A DNA stretch of 64,000 bases from assembly GCA_040385105.1 (NCBI GenBank), contig JAZKHY010000025.1, forward strand, positions 1 through 64,000, in the 5' to 3' direction. Below the pieces are notes generated by a model. The model made no database searches. It was given only the letters and a program-made list of their open reading frames with translations, and was not told where the DNA came from. The position numbers were made by a program, and so were the translations under genes. Below are positions 16,548 to 25,388 of this stretch, piece after piece. This stretch comes from JACMQX01 sp040385105. Its GTDB lineage: Bacteria > Pseudomonadota > Gammaproteobacteria > Burkholderiales > Burkholderiaceae_C. Positions within the stretch are counted from its first letter, which is position 1, and each line of letters opens with the position of its first letter.

Positions 16548-16880
16548 TCAGCTCTTGTTTTCGGCTTCGAACAGCGGCAGTCCGGCCTTGCCGGCGCACA
16601 TGGCCGCCGGCCAGCCCGCGTAGAACGCCACCTGGACGGTCAGGCCGCGCAGTTCGTCCAGGGTAATGCCGTTTTCAACGCCGCGCGCCATCCAGATCGT
16701 CAGCTCGTCGAGCTTGCCCATCGCAGCCAGGACCGAGCAGGTCACCAGGATGCGGTCGCGGTACGAGAGTTCGGGCTGCTTCCAGACATCGCCCAGCAGC
16801 ACCTCATTGCGGATGCGCTTGAGTTGCGGCACTGCGTCATAGATCCGCGCGCCTTCGGCCGGGGGCTTCAAGGTACTCAT
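16548..16880 (-). CDS. Carboxymuconolactone decarboxylase (CMD) family protein
   Basis: A 110-residue protein of the CMD/AhpD-like helical family. LSYRDRILVTCSVLAAMGK matches the core region, followed by NGITLDELRGLTVQVAFYAGWPAA. True gamma-carboxymuconolactone decarboxylase acts after intradiol ring cleavage in the protocatechuate branch. Here the conserved His/Glu pair around the second helix is not kept (IWMARGV where ELxxH is usual), so decarboxylase activity is doubtful. The 90-nt gap to the upstream FMN reductase gene is the largest in this operon. The company of an intradiol dioxygenase suggests action on a ring-cleavage product (inference). Confidence 0.85.
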   Translation of the reverse strand: MSTLKPPAEGARIYDAVPQLKRIRNEVLLGDVWKQPELSYRDRILVTCSVLAAMGKLDELTIWMARGVENGITLDELRGLTVQVAFYAGWPAAMCAGKAGLPLFEAENKS

Positions 16881-16970
16881 TTTTACTCCAGTAGGTGCCG
16901 CATTCTGGGCGGGCGGACGCAGCCGGAAAAGCGGGAGCCGGGGTGTTCCGCCGTGTAAAACTCGCGGGGT

Positions 16971-17525
16971 TCAGGCCCCGGCGGCCCAGCGCTCGAAGGC
17001 CTGCATCTGGGCCCTGACGAACTGCCGCGTCAGCGCATCGGTGCACCGCCCCTGCGCATCGAACTTCCCCTGGGCGCCGCCGATGAAGACCTCGGGCTTG
17101 ACCAGCACGGAGGCGTCCACGAACAGCAGGACCCGCCTGAGGTCGTACTGGACCCGGGCGCCGCCAAGCGGGCCGGTGGCCGCCGACAGGATCGCAACCG
17201 GCTTGCCGGCCAGTGGCTGGTCGGCGCCGCGCGAGACCCAGTCAAGCAGGTTCTTGAACATTCCGGGCAACGAGAAGTTGTATTCTGGCGTCGCCAGCAG
17301 GACGGCGTCGGCGCGGCGGATGCGCTCGCGCACACCGGCCACTTCAGCGGGCAGGCCGGCTGCCAGCGCGTCCGTATCAAAAGGCGGCACGGCGCGCCAA
17401 TCCAGCATGTCCAGCACCATGCCCGATGGCATTTCCTCGCTCGCCAGCGAAAGGGCCATGCGGTTGAATGACGCTGCACGAAGGCTGCCGCAGATGCCGA
17501 GTATGTCGAGTTGCCTGCCTTCCAT
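16971..17525 (-). CDS. NADPH-dependent FMN reductase family flavoprotein
   Basis: A 184-residue flavodoxin-fold reductase. The phosphate-binding loop is ICGSLRAASFNR near residue 12, and the flavin-contact segment ATPEYNFSLPGMFKNLLDW is typical of the NADPH-dependent FMN reductase/azoreductase group. It may reduce FMN for a monooxygenase or reduce a quinone-type intermediate. No flavin-dependent monooxygenase partner is present in the window. The gene starts 6 nt after leuB on the same strand, so it belongs to the long catabolic operon. Confidence 0.9.
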   Translation of the reverse strand: MEGRQLDILGICGSLRAASFNRMALSLASEEMPSGMVLDMLDWRAVPPFDTDALAAGLPAEVAGVRERIRRADAVLLATPEYNFSLPGMFKNLLDWVSRGADQPLAGKPVAILSAATGPLGGARVQYDLRRVLLFVDASVLVKPEVFIGGAQGKFDAQGRCTDALTRQFVRAQMQAFERWAAGA

Positions 17526-17531
17526 GTGAGA

Positions 17532-18620
17532 TCAGGCCAGTGCGTCCAGCACGGCCGTGCCCATGGCTTCAGTCCCCACCACGGTCTTGCCGGGCTCCGC
17601 GATATCCGCCGTGCGGATGCCCTTGTCGAGCACGCGGCCGACCGCTGCTTCGATACGCGCTGCGGCATCCGGCTCGCCCAGGCTCTCGCGCAGCATCATG
17701 GCGGCAGACAGGATGGTGGCCAGCGGGTTGGCAATGTCCTTGCCTGCAATGTCCGGCGCCGAGCCGTGGATAGGCTCATACAGCCCGCGCTTGCCATCGC
17801 CCAGCGAGGCTGACGGCAACATGCCGATGGAGCCGGTGAGCATGGCGCCCTCGTCGCTCAGGATGTCGCCGAACAGGTTGCCGGTGACGATCACATCAAA
17901 CTGCGTGGGGCGGCGCACCAGCTGCATCGCCGCGTTGTCCACATACATGGTGCTGTACTGCACATCCGGGTGGCGTGCTGCGACCGCGCCCGCCGCCTGC
18001 TTCCAGACCTCCATCGTCTCCAGCACATTGGACTTCTCGACGGAGCACAGCCGGCCACGGCGGGCCTTCGCAAACCGGAAGGCGAGCTCGACGATGCGCT
18101 CGACCTCGCCCTCGTTGTAGCGCATCATGTCAAAACCCTCGCGGCGGCCTTTCCACGGCCCGTCTTCCACCACGCGGATGCCGCGCGGCTCGCCAAAGTA
18201 CACGTCGCTGGACAGCTCGCGCACGATCAGCAGGTCCAGCCCGGCAATCACCTCGGGTTTGAGCGTGGATGCCGAGGCCAGCTGCGGGTGCAGCCTGATC
18301 GGGCGCAGGTTGGCAAACAGGCCCAGTTCCTTGCGCAGCCTGAGGATGCCGCCACGGTCGGGCCTGAGCTCGCGCGGCAAGGTGTCCAGCGACAGGTCGC
18401 CGACGGCGCCGAACAGGATCGCATCGGATGCACGGGCAATGGACAGGGTGGACTCCGGCAGGGGCTTGCCCGTGGCGCGGTAGGCCGTCGCGCCGATATC
18501 GGCATGCTCGAACTCCATGGACAGGCCGTCGACCCGCAGGGCCTCCAGCACGCGCACGGCCTGCCTGACGATCTCGGAGCCAATGCCGTCGCCCGGCAGT
18601 ACTGCAATCTTGTGTGTCAT
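17532..18620 (-). CDS. leuB: 3-Isopropylmalate dehydrogenase homologue
   Basis: A 362-residue beta-decarboxylating dehydrogenase. LPGDGIGSEIV at the N-terminus, RELSSDVYFGEPRG, the Lys-containing SVEKSNVLET and the C-terminal LYEPIHGSAPDIAGKDIANP all match LeuB. LeuB oxidises and decarboxylates 3-isopropylmalate to 2-ketoisocaproate with NAD. The ATG at 18620 lies one base after the leuD stop. Standing inside an IclR-controlled degradative operon with a Liv importer and without leuA, it may act on a related alkylmalate in catabolism rather than in leucine synthesis (inference). Tartrate/D-malate dehydrogenases are relatives, but the motifs favour LeuB. Confidence 0.88.
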   Translation of the reverse strand: MTHKIAVLPGDGIGSEIVRQAVRVLEALRVDGLSMEFEHADIGATAYRATGKPLPESTLSIARASDAILFGAVGDLSLDTLPRELRPDRGGILRLRKELGLFANLRPIRLHPQLASASTLKPEVIAGLDLLIVRELSSDVYFGEPRGIRVVEDGPWKGRREGFDMMRYNEGEVERIVELAFRFAKARRGRLCSVEKSNVLETMEVWKQAAGAVAARHPDVQYSTMYVDNAAMQLVRRPTQFDVIVTGNLFGDILSDEGAMLTGSIGMLPSASLGDGKRGLYEPIHGSAPDIAGKDIANPLATILSAAMMLRESLGEPDAAARIEAAVGRVLDKGIRTADIAEPGKTVVGTEAMGTAVLDALA

Positions 18621-18621
18621 G

Positions 18622-19317
18622 TTAGGTGGTTGGTTCAGGGTTGGTTGAAGATTGGTGGAAAGCGGGCGCACTGGAAGCAAGCCATAGCTGGCTGCTCCAG
18701 TGGGCCTGCTCGAAACGGCTGATGGCCGCAGCCTTTTGCAAGGTCAGTGCGATGGCGTCGCGGCCTTCAAGGAGCGAGCTCTTGCGGAACGGGTCAATGT
18801 CAAAAAGCCATTCGCCGCCGGAGCCGTCGCTGACTTTCTGCGCCGGCAGGTCAATCTGCAGGCTGTAGCCGGCACGCCCGGCATTGCGCAGCAGCACATC
18901 CATGTCCGGCCCGGCGAGCCTGATGGGCAGGATGCCGTTGGCATAACAGTTGTTGAAGAAAATGTCACCGAACGAGGGCGCGATGACGGCACGGATGCCC
19001 CACTCGGCAATCGCCCACACGGCCTGCTCGCGGCTGGAGCCGCAGCCAAAGTTGGCACCGGCCAGCAGGATGCTGGCGCCCTTGTATTGCGGCAGGTTGA
19101 GCACAAAGGCCGGGTCCGGCTCGCGGGTGGCGCAGTCCACATAGGGGTCATCCGTCGCATTGCCCCTGTCCAGGTAACGCCAGCGGTCAAACAGATAGTC
19201 CGCCAGGCCCGTGCGCTCCACGCGCTTGAGGTATTGCTTGGGCACGAGGATGTCGGTATCGATGTTGGCGGCCACTACCGGCACTACCAGGCCTTCGTGA
19301 TGAACCAGCGGCTTCAT
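18622..19317 (-). CDS. leuD: 3-Isopropylmalate dehydratase small subunit homologue
   Basis: A 231-residue swivelling-domain subunit of the isopropylmalate isomerase. NIDTDILVPKQYLKR at the N-terminus, GANFGCGSSREQAVWA and APSFGDIFFNNCYANG are the family hallmarks. It pairs with the LeuC subunit to hydrate/dehydrate 2- and 3-isopropylmalate. The C-terminus runs about 15-25 residues longer than common LeuD and is rich in Ser and Pro. It overlaps leuC by 4 nt (ATGA) and is followed at 1 nt by leuB, so stoichiometric translation is likely. Confidence 0.9.
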   Translation of the reverse strand: MKPLVHHEGLVVPVVAANIDTDILVPKQYLKRVERTGLADYLFDRWRYLDRGNATDDPYVDCATREPDPAFVLNLPQYKGASILLAGANFGCGSSREQAVWAIAEWGIRAVIAPSFGDIFFNNCYANGILPIRLAGPDMDVLLRNAGRAGYSLQIDLPAQKVSDGSGGEWLFDIDPFRKSSLLEGRDAIALTLQKAAAISRFEQAHWSSQLWLASSAPAFHQSSTNPEPTT

Positions 19318-20729
19318 GCCATGCCCTCCCGCACATCCACAAAATGCCCGGCAATCGCGGCCGCAGCGGCCATGGCCGGGCTGACCAGGTGGGTCCGGCC
19401 GCCTGCGCCCTGGCGGCCTTCAAAGTTGCGGTTGCTGGTGGCGGCGCAGCGTTCGCCATTGGACAACTCGTCACCATTCATGGCCAGGCACATCGAGCAG
19501 CCGGGGTCACGCCACTCAAAGCCGGCATCGGTGAACACGCGGTCCAGGCCCTCGGCCTCGGCCTGGGCCTTGACCAGGCCCGAGCCGGGCACCACGATGG
19601 CCTGGCGTACCCGCGAAGACACTGTCTTGCCCTGCAGCACCTGCGCTGCGGCGCGAAGGTCTTCAATGCGCCCGTTGGTACAGGAGCCGATGAAAATCTT
19701 GTCAAGCTCGATGTCCTGCATCCGCACGCCAGGCTCCAGCCCCATGTAGGCCAGTGCCCGCAGCATCTGTTCACGGCGGGTCGCATCCGGCTCCAGGGCC
19801 GGGTCGGGAATGCAATGCGTGACGTCCACCACCAGTTCGGGCGATGTGCCCCAGGTCACCTGCGGAGCAATGGACGAAGCGTCCATCGTGATCTCCTGGT
19901 CGAACACCGCGCCCGGGTCGCTCCTGAGGGTGCGCCAGAAAGCCTCTGCCGCGTCGCGCTCCGATGCGGCGGGTGCGGCGGGCCGGCCGCGCAAATAGGC
20001 GATGGTGGTGTCGTCCACGCCAATGAGCCCGGTCCGCGCGCCCGCTTCAATGGACATGTTGCACAGGGTCATCCGCCCTTCCATCGACAGCGCCTCCACC
20101 GCCGGGCCGGCGTATTCGATGGCGCAGCCGGTGCCGCCCGCCGCGCCGATGCGGCCGATCAGGGCCAGGGCGAGATCCTTGGCAGTCACGCCGCGCGGCA
20201 GGCGGCCGGTGCAGGTCACGCGGAGCGTTTTCATGCGCCGCGCCGGCAGGCACTGGGTAGCGAGCACATGCTCGACCTCTGACGTGCCAATGCCAAACGC
20301 CAGGCAGCCGAAGGCTCCGTGGGTGCTGGTGTGCGAGTCGCCGCAAACCACCGTCATGCCCGGCAGCGTCAGGCCCTGCTCCGGGCCGATCACATGGACG
20401 ATGCCCTGGCGAATGTCGTTGACCGGCACGATGGAGACGCCGAACTGCGCGGCGTTGCCCTCAAGCGCCTGCACCTGGCGCCTGGAGATGGCATCGCGGA
20501 TGCCTTCCTTGCGCGCGCGGGTCGGCACGTTGTGGTCGGCCACCGCCACATGCGCGCCCGGCCGGTACACCGCGCGGCCGGACTGGCGCAAGCCGTCAAA
20601 GGCCTGCGGGCTGCTGACTTCATGAATCAGCTGCCGGTCGATGTACAGGAGCGTCGTGCCGTCGGGCTCGACATGGACCACATGGCTGTCCCAGAGCTTC
20701 TGGTAGAGCGTGCGTGCTTCAGTGGCCAT
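19314..20729 (-). CDS. leuC: 3-Isopropylmalate dehydratase large subunit homologue
   Basis: A 471-residue aconitase-family subunit carrying the 4Fe-4S cluster. The three cluster cysteines are visible: Cys350 (GSCTNGR), Cys411 and Cys414 (PGCSMCLAMN). TVVCGDSHTSTHGAFG is near residue 130. With LeuD it forms the isopropylmalate isomerase. The start overlaps the end of livF by 11 nt, placing leuCDB directly behind the importer genes in one transcript. That position, and the absence of leuA, suggests a degradative paralogue; the biosynthetic copy would be elsewhere in the genome. Confidence 0.91.
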   Translation of the reverse strand: MATEARTLYQKLWDSHVVHVEPDGTTLLYIDRQLIHEVSSPQAFDGLRQSGRAVYRPGAHVAVADHNVPTRARKEGIRDAISRRQVQALEGNAAQFGVSIVPVNDIRQGIVHVIGPEQGLTLPGMTVVCGDSHTSTHGAFGCLAFGIGTSEVEHVLATQCLPARRMKTLRVTCTGRLPRGVTAKDLALALIGRIGAAGGTGCAIEYAGPAVEALSMEGRMTLCNMSIEAGARTGLIGVDDTTIAYLRGRPAAPAASERDAAEAFWRTLRSDPGAVFDQEITMDASSIAPQVTWGTSPELVVDVTHCIPDPALEPDATRREQMLRALAYMGLEPGVRMQDIELDKIFIGSCTNGRIEDLRAAAQVLQGKTVSSRVRQAIVVPGSGLVKAQAEAEGLDRVFTDAGFEWRDPGCSMCLAMNGDELSNGERCAATSNRNFEGRQGAGGRTHLVSPAMAAAAAIAGHFVDVREGMA

Positions 20730-21387
20730 GCGGGCCCTCCAGTGCAGCCGGACGCAGCGTGCCGCGTTCCATCACGTAGCGCGCATCGCACAAACCGGCC
20801 AGGTGTGCTCCCTCCGAGTCGGTGATGAGGATCGTTGGCCCCTTGACGCGCAGGTCCATCAGCACCTGGGTCAGCCGGCCGACCAGCGCCGGGGCCACGC
20901 CTTCAAACGGCTCGTCCAGCAGCAGCAGCCTTGTTCCATAACAGATGGCCCGGGCCAGCGCAGCGAGTTTCTGCTGCCCGCCGGACAGCTGGTTGCCCTT
21001 GCGCAGGATCAGCGGCTTGAGCTCGGGTATGGACTCCAGCACCCTGTCCAGCCGCGCCTGCGCATCTGCCGCGCCGCTGACTTCCATCGGCAGCATGATG
21101 TTGTCGCGCACGCTCAGGTCGGGAACAAGGCGGCGGTCCTCCGGCATGTAGCCCATGCCCAGCTGCACCCGTTGCCGGGTCGTGGACCTGGTCACGTCCG
21201 AGCCGCAGATCGCCACACGGCCCGACAGGGCCGGCAGGATGCCCGCCACCGCGCGCATCAGCGTGGTCTTGCCGGCGCCGTTGTGGCCCACGACGCCCAC
21301 CACCGACCCGGCGGCGGCATGCATCGACACCCCGTCCAGGATGGCAACGGGGCCGATGGACACACAGAGCTTGTCAATATCGATCAT
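20719..21387 (-). CDS. livF: Branched-chain-type ABC transporter ATP-binding protein (LivF)
   Basis: A 222-residue ABC ATPase with Walker A GHNGAGKTT near residue 34, signature LSGGQQK, and Walker B LLLLDEP. The LivF pattern (GMGYMPEDRRLVPDLSVRDN) is clear. The switch position, usually EQN or EH in LivF/LivG, is TDSEG here, so the H-loop is not canonical. It is a little shorter than the usual 230-240 residues. It powers import with LivG and the two permeases. It overlaps livG by 4 nt upstream and leuC by 11 nt downstream. Confidence 0.92.
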   Translation of the reverse strand: MIDIDKLCVSIGPVAILDGVSMHAAAGSVVGVVGHNGAGKTTLMRAVAGILPALSGRVAICGSDVTRSTTRQRVQLGMGYMPEDRRLVPDLSVRDNIMLPMEVSGAADAQARLDRVLESIPELKPLILRKGNQLSGGQQKLAALARAICYGTRLLLLDEPFEGVAPALVGRLTQVLMDLRVKGPTILITDSEGAHLAGLCDARYVMERGTLRPAALEGPHGH

Positions 21388-22181
21388 GCCGGCTCCTGCT
21401 GTGCGGTTTGCGGTGAGTCCGCCGGCTTGCGCTGGCGCAGCACGGCACTGGATACCTGTGCGTCCTGCATCACCTCGGCCGGCAAGCCGTCGGCGATCAG
21501 GCGGCCATCGCGGAATGCCATCAGGCGCGTGACATAGCGGGCGACGATGTCCATGTCATGCTCGACAAACAGCACCGTGACGCCATACGCGCGGATCGCT
21601 TCAAACACCACCTCCATGAGCGGCACCTTCTCCGCCGACGAAACGCCGCTGGTGGGCTCGTCAAGGAACAGCAGCCTGGGCTTGAGCGATAGCGCCATCG
21701 CGATATCGATCAGCTTGCGCTGGCCTTGCGGCACCAGGCTGACCGGCCGCTGCGCGATGGCCGACAGGCCGAACGTCTGCAGGATGGCTTCAGCCTGCCC
21801 GATACGCCCGGTTGTGCCAAGGCGGTGCAGCAGCCCCTGCTGATGCTGCGCTGCCAGTGCCAGCGAGATGACGATGTGCTCAAGCACCGTCATTTCCGGG
21901 AACAGCTGCGGGACCTGGAACGAGCGCGCCACGCCGCGCGCCACCATCTTGCGCGGGTTGGCACCGGCAACGGCCTCGCCGCCAAGGGCGATGCTGCCCC
22001 GCGTGGGCTTGAGGTAGCCCGTGACCATGTTGATGAAGGTCGTCTTGCCTGCGCCATTGGTGCCGATCAGTCCGACAACCTCGCCCTCGTGGATCTGCAC
22101 GCTGATGCTGTCCACCGCAACCACCGCCCCGAACTGGATGGTGAGGTCGCGCGTTTCAAGCAGGGGGGTCTTGTGCATCAT
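21384..22181 (-). CDS. livG: Branched-chain-type ABC transporter ATP-binding protein (LivG)
   Basis: A 265-residue ABC ATPase with Walker A GTNGAGKTT near residue 41, Walker B LLFLDEP and an intact switch His in VLFVEHDMD. The LivG-specific Q-loop region ARSFQVPQLFPEMTVLEH is present. The signature motif is degenerate (LVPQGQRKL rather than LPYGxQR or LSGGQ). The importer family carries branched amino acids, amides, urea or aromatic and short organic acids. It overlaps livM and livF by 4 nt each. Confidence 0.92.
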   Translation of the reverse strand: MMHKTPLLETRDLTIQFGAVVAVDSISVQIHEGEVVGLIGTNGAGKTTFINMVTGYLKPTRGSIALGGEAVAGANPRKMVARGVARSFQVPQLFPEMTVLEHIVISLALAAQHQQGLLHRLGTTGRIGQAEAILQTFGLSAIAQRPVSLVPQGQRKLIDIAMALSLKPRLLFLDEPTSGVSSAEKVPLMEVVFEAIRAYGVTVLFVEHDMDIVARYVTRLMAFRDGRLIADGLPAEVMQDAQVSSAVLRQRKPADSPQTAQQEPA

Positions 22182-23113
22182 GCAACCCCCTTGCGGAACC
22201 AGCGGATACTGGAAAGGCCTGCCGGGAAGCGCACGATCAGCAGCAGCAGCGTGCCGCCGAGCACCAGCCGCCAGTACTGCGGCGCCACGTCAAACGCGAC
22301 GGCATGCACAACCTCCAGGATGAAGGCTGCGCCGAGCGATGCCCAGATGCCGCCCATGCCCGCCAGGATGGCGATGAAGACGAATTCGCCCGACGTCATC
22401 CAGAAGCCCATGCCCGGGTCCACCTGCCCGATGAACAGGGCCACGAGTGCGCCTGCCACACCGGCCAGTGCACCTGAAGCGGTGTACTCCCGGTGGATCA
22501 GCCTGTTGGGCTCGTAGCCGAGGTAGCCCACGCGCACTTCGTTCTGCCGGATCGCGGGGCCGATGTTGCCCATGGCCGTGCCGAGGTAACGCGATACCAG
22601 CCATGCAGATGCCAGCGTGACCACCACCGTCAGCGCGTACAGGGTGCGGATGGCGCCCGGCCCGGCCACCTGCAGGGTGAACAGGGAAGGCCGTGGAATC
22701 GAGAAGCCATCCGACGAACCGAGCGACTGCGACTTCAGCAACACGCCATACAGGATCATCGAGAACGCCATGGACAGCATCGCGAAGAAAATGCCCCTGT
22801 AGCGGCGGATCAGGAAGCCCACTGCGAATGCAACGGCGCCCGCCACAGCGCCCGCCAGGGCCAGCAGCAGGACCGCATCGCGCAGGCCGAGCCAGAGCAC
22901 ACCCAGGCCGGCTGCGTACCCGCCCAGGCAGTAGTACATCGCATGGCCGAACGGCACCAGCCCCGCCCTCATCAGCATCAGCAGCCCAAGCGCCACCATG
23001 CCCTTGGCGAGCGACACCGCAAGCAGCGTGAGCAGCCAGCTGGGCAGGACAGCGGTCACGGCGAGCAGCAGCACGGCCAGTGCCAGCAGCGACAGATCGG
23101 TTTTCTTGTTCAT
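22178..23113 (-). CDS. livM: Branched-chain-type ABC transporter permease (LivM)
   Basis: A 311-residue integral membrane protein with 8-10 hydrophobic segments. It has the LivM landmark FGHAMYYCLGGYAAGL early and the conserved loop YTASGALAGVAGALVALF later, followed by the EFVFIAILAGMGG region that contacts the ATPases. It forms the translocation channel with LivH. It lies 1 nt after livH and overlaps livG by 4 nt. The chain ends with a short basic tail (IRWFRKGVA). Confidence 0.92.
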   Translation of the reverse strand: MNKKTDLSLLALAVLLLAVTAVLPSWLLTLLAVSLAKGMVALGLLMLMRAGLVPFGHAMYYCLGGYAAGLGVLWLGLRDAVLLLALAGAVAGAVAFAVGFLIRRYRGIFFAMLSMAFSMILYGVLLKSQSLGSSDGFSIPRPSLFTLQVAGPGAIRTLYALTVVVTLASAWLVSRYLGTAMGNIGPAIRQNEVRVGYLGYEPNRLIHREYTASGALAGVAGALVALFIGQVDPGMGFWMTSGEFVFIAILAGMGGIWASLGAAFILEVVHAVAFDVAPQYWRLVLGGTLLLLIVRFPAGLSSIRWFRKGVA

Positions 23114-23114
23114 G

Positions 23115-24011
23115 TCAGATCTTCCTCACCGCTGCCTGCGGAAACAGCCCGCTGGGTCGGATCGCCAGCACAAGCGCCATCACGGCATACACGATGAACA
23201 CTTCGGCCGCAGGGTAGAGATGGACCGTCGTCGCGCGCGCAAGGCCCACAATGGCGGCCCCGAGCGCCGCGCCGGGAATGCTGCCCATGCCGCCGATCAC
23301 CACCACAGCAAACGTCACGACGATCACCTCCGCACCGATGCCCGGCGCCACCTGGATCATCGGCGCGGTGAAGGCGCCGCCCAATGCACCAAGAAAGGCT
23401 CCGACAATGAAAGTGCCCAGGAACAGCGCCTTGACATTGATGCCCATCGCTGCGGCCATCTCGCGGTCATGGATGAGCGCCGTCAGGCAACGGCCGGTGC
23501 GCGTGCGGGTGAGCACCCACCAGATGATCCCGCCGACGGCAACAGCCAGGCCCATGACGACAAACTCGTAATTGTTGAAACGCAGGCCTGCGATGCGTGA
23601 CACGCCCAGCAGGCCGTAAGGTGCCGATGCCGGGTACGGCGTCGTGCCCCAGATGAACTGGATGACGTCGTCCAGGATCAGCAGCAGTGCATATGTGGCC
23701 AGCGCGATGGACACTTCATCGCGGCCCTGCAGGCGCCGCAGGACTGCAGTCTCCAGCACGAGGCCGAGCACCAGCCCCGCAGCGAGCGCAGCGGCGAGCT
23801 GGATGCCAAACGCCGCGAACGACGGCGGCCGGTCGGCAAACCAGTAACCCAGTGCCGTGGCCGCCATGTAGGCGCCAATCGCATAGAAATTGCCGTGGGC
23901 GATGTTCAGTATCTTCATGACGCCAAAGACCAGGGTCAGGCCGGCGGCGACAAGGAAGAGCCAGGAGCCATAGATGGCCCCGTCCACGAGGATGGCGATC
24001 AGCGTCGACAT
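23115..24011 (-). CDS. livH: Branched-chain-type ABC transporter permease (LivH)
   Basis: A 298-residue membrane permease with about eight hydrophobic segments. It has the N-terminal LivH landmark GLTLVFGVMKILNIAHGNFY and the late EAA-like loop VVIGGMGSIPGAALGA that docks to the ATPases. It partners with LivM. The start ATG is at 24011, 12 nt after the binding-protein gene. Within the operon the order is binding protein, livH, livM, livG, livF, as in canonical Liv operons. Confidence 0.92.
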   Translation of the reverse strand: MSTLIAILVDGAIYGSWLFLVAAGLTLVFGVMKILNIAHGNFYAIGAYMAATALGYWFADRPPSFAAFGIQLAAALAAGLVLGLVLETAVLRRLQGRDEVSIALATYALLLILDDVIQFIWGTTPYPASAPYGLLGVSRIAGLRFNNYEFVVMGLAVAVGGIIWWVLTRTRTGRCLTALIHDREMAAAMGINVKALFLGTFIVGAFLGALGGAFTAPMIQVAPGIGAEVIVVTFAVVVIGGMGSIPGAALGAAIVGLARATTVHLYPAAEVFIVYAVMALVLAIRPSGLFPQAAVRKI

Positions 24012-24023
24012 GCGTTGCCCTGC

Positions 24024-25334
24024 TTACTGGCTGACCACGCCGGTGCACCTGGCGCCGGGCATCCCGTCCTTCAGCCACGGCTCGCTCTTGGCCTTGTCGG
24101 GCGGGTTCACGCACTCGGCCGGAAAGCGCATGACATTGCGCACGGACAGCGCGTTCTTCGCCTTGTCAAAGAAGATCTCGCCGACTGCCGTGTCCTGGAT
24201 GGCCTGGTGCCCGTTGCCCAGCGCCATCTTGATGGTGCCGCTCGGTGTCTGGAAGGTCGCGCCCTGCATGGCCTTGATCACACCTGCCTGCGTGGCCTTG
24301 CCGCCACCGGCCTTTGCCGCTGCGTCATACGAGGTCTTCAGCGCCAGCAGGGTGTTGCTGTACTGGTAGGCGGTGAACACCGGCGGCTCCTTGTACTTCG
24401 TGCGGTAGTTGTCGGTGAACCATGTGTTCAGCGGGGACGCCGGCGCGAACAGGCCATTGGTGCCGCGTGCGGTGAAGATGATGCCGTCGGGAATCTGCCG
24501 ACCCATGCGGTACATGGCAAGCTCGAGCAGCGGCGCCAGGATCTTGGAGTCCTCATGCAGGCCGCGCGGTGCCATCTGGGTCAGGAAGGCCTCCATGTCG
24601 GTACCGGTCAGCGAGGTATGGATGATCTCCGGCTTCTTGGCCGACAGCGCGGAGATCTCCGCCGCATACTGGCCCGAGCCGAGCGTGGGCCATTGCTCGA
24701 CGACGACCTGTGTGTTGGGCAGCGCGCCCTTGATGGAGGCTGAGAAGTCGCGCCAGGAGTCCTGGCCCAGCGCGAAGTTGGGGTTGATGTGCCCCACGGT
24801 CTTGACGTTGGGGTACTTGGCCTTGGTGTACAGGGCCAGCGCCACACTGTCCATCGTCGTGTGGGCCGTGGTGCGGAAGACATACTCGTAGTTCGCGTCT
24901 TCAAAGACACGCGGCGTTGCGCAGGTGGACATGACCGTCAGCACCTTGAGTTCCTCGGCTACAGGCGCAATGGCCAGGCAGGTCGCAGCGGAGCCGAAGC
25001 CCATGACCACGTCGGCGCCGCGGCGTTCGGCCAGGCCGCGGAACTCCGCGACCTGCTTGGCGTTGCCGCCATTCTCGTCAAGGAAGATCAGCTCGACTTC
25101 AGCACCGCCAAAGCCCTTGCCGGTGTTGTAGGGCGCGGGCAGGGTGCCGCTGTTGATGGCCTCCACCAGCATCCGCGCGGCATTCTGTCCGGGAACGTTC
25201 ACCGAGGCGAGCGCGCCGGTCAGCGGGGTGACCACTGCGATGCGCACCTTGGCTGCCTGGGCCATCACGCTGGCCGAGGCCAACATCAGTCCGGTCGCTG
25301 CGGCGGCGACCATTGTTCTCTTCAGTATCTTCAT
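24024..25334 (-). CDS. ABC transporter substrate-binding protein (LivK-type)
   Basis: A 436-residue periplasmic binding protein of the leucine-binding-like type. The signal peptide runs MKILKRTMVAAAATGLMLAS to about SVMAQ at residue 26. Then comes KVRIAVVTPLTGALASVNVPG, the ligand-domain start. It is longer than amino-acid LivK (about 370), closer to binding proteins for aromatic or other organic acids. AGGAG lies 8 nt upstream of the ATG at 25334. Its genes co-occur with an intradiol dioxygenase and CoA ligase, so the cargo is probably the operon's growth substrate (inference). Confidence 0.91.
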   Translation of the reverse strand: MKILKRTMVAAAATGLMLASASVMAQAAKVRIAVVTPLTGALASVNVPGQNAARMLVEAINSGTLPAPYNTGKGFGGAEVELIFLDENGGNAKQVAEFRGLAERRGADVVMGFGSAATCLAIAPVAEELKVLTVMSTCATPRVFEDANYEYVFRTTAHTTMDSVALALYTKAKYPNVKTVGHINPNFALGQDSWRDFSASIKGALPNTQVVVEQWPTLGSGQYAAEISALSAKKPEIIHTSLTGTDMEAFLTQMAPRGLHEDSKILAPLLELAMYRMGRQIPDGIIFTARGTNGLFAPASPLNTWFTDNYRTKYKEPPVFTAYQYSNTLLALKTSYDAAAKAGGGKATQAGVIKAMQGATFQTPSGTIKMALGNGHQAIQDTAVGEIFFDKAKNALSVRNVMRFPAECVNPPDKAKSEPWLKDGMPGARCTGVVSQ

Positions 25335-25388
25335 TTGGTGTCTCCTGTTAGTAGATGGGAACGGGGCGGGGGGAACCTGCAATGCCGG

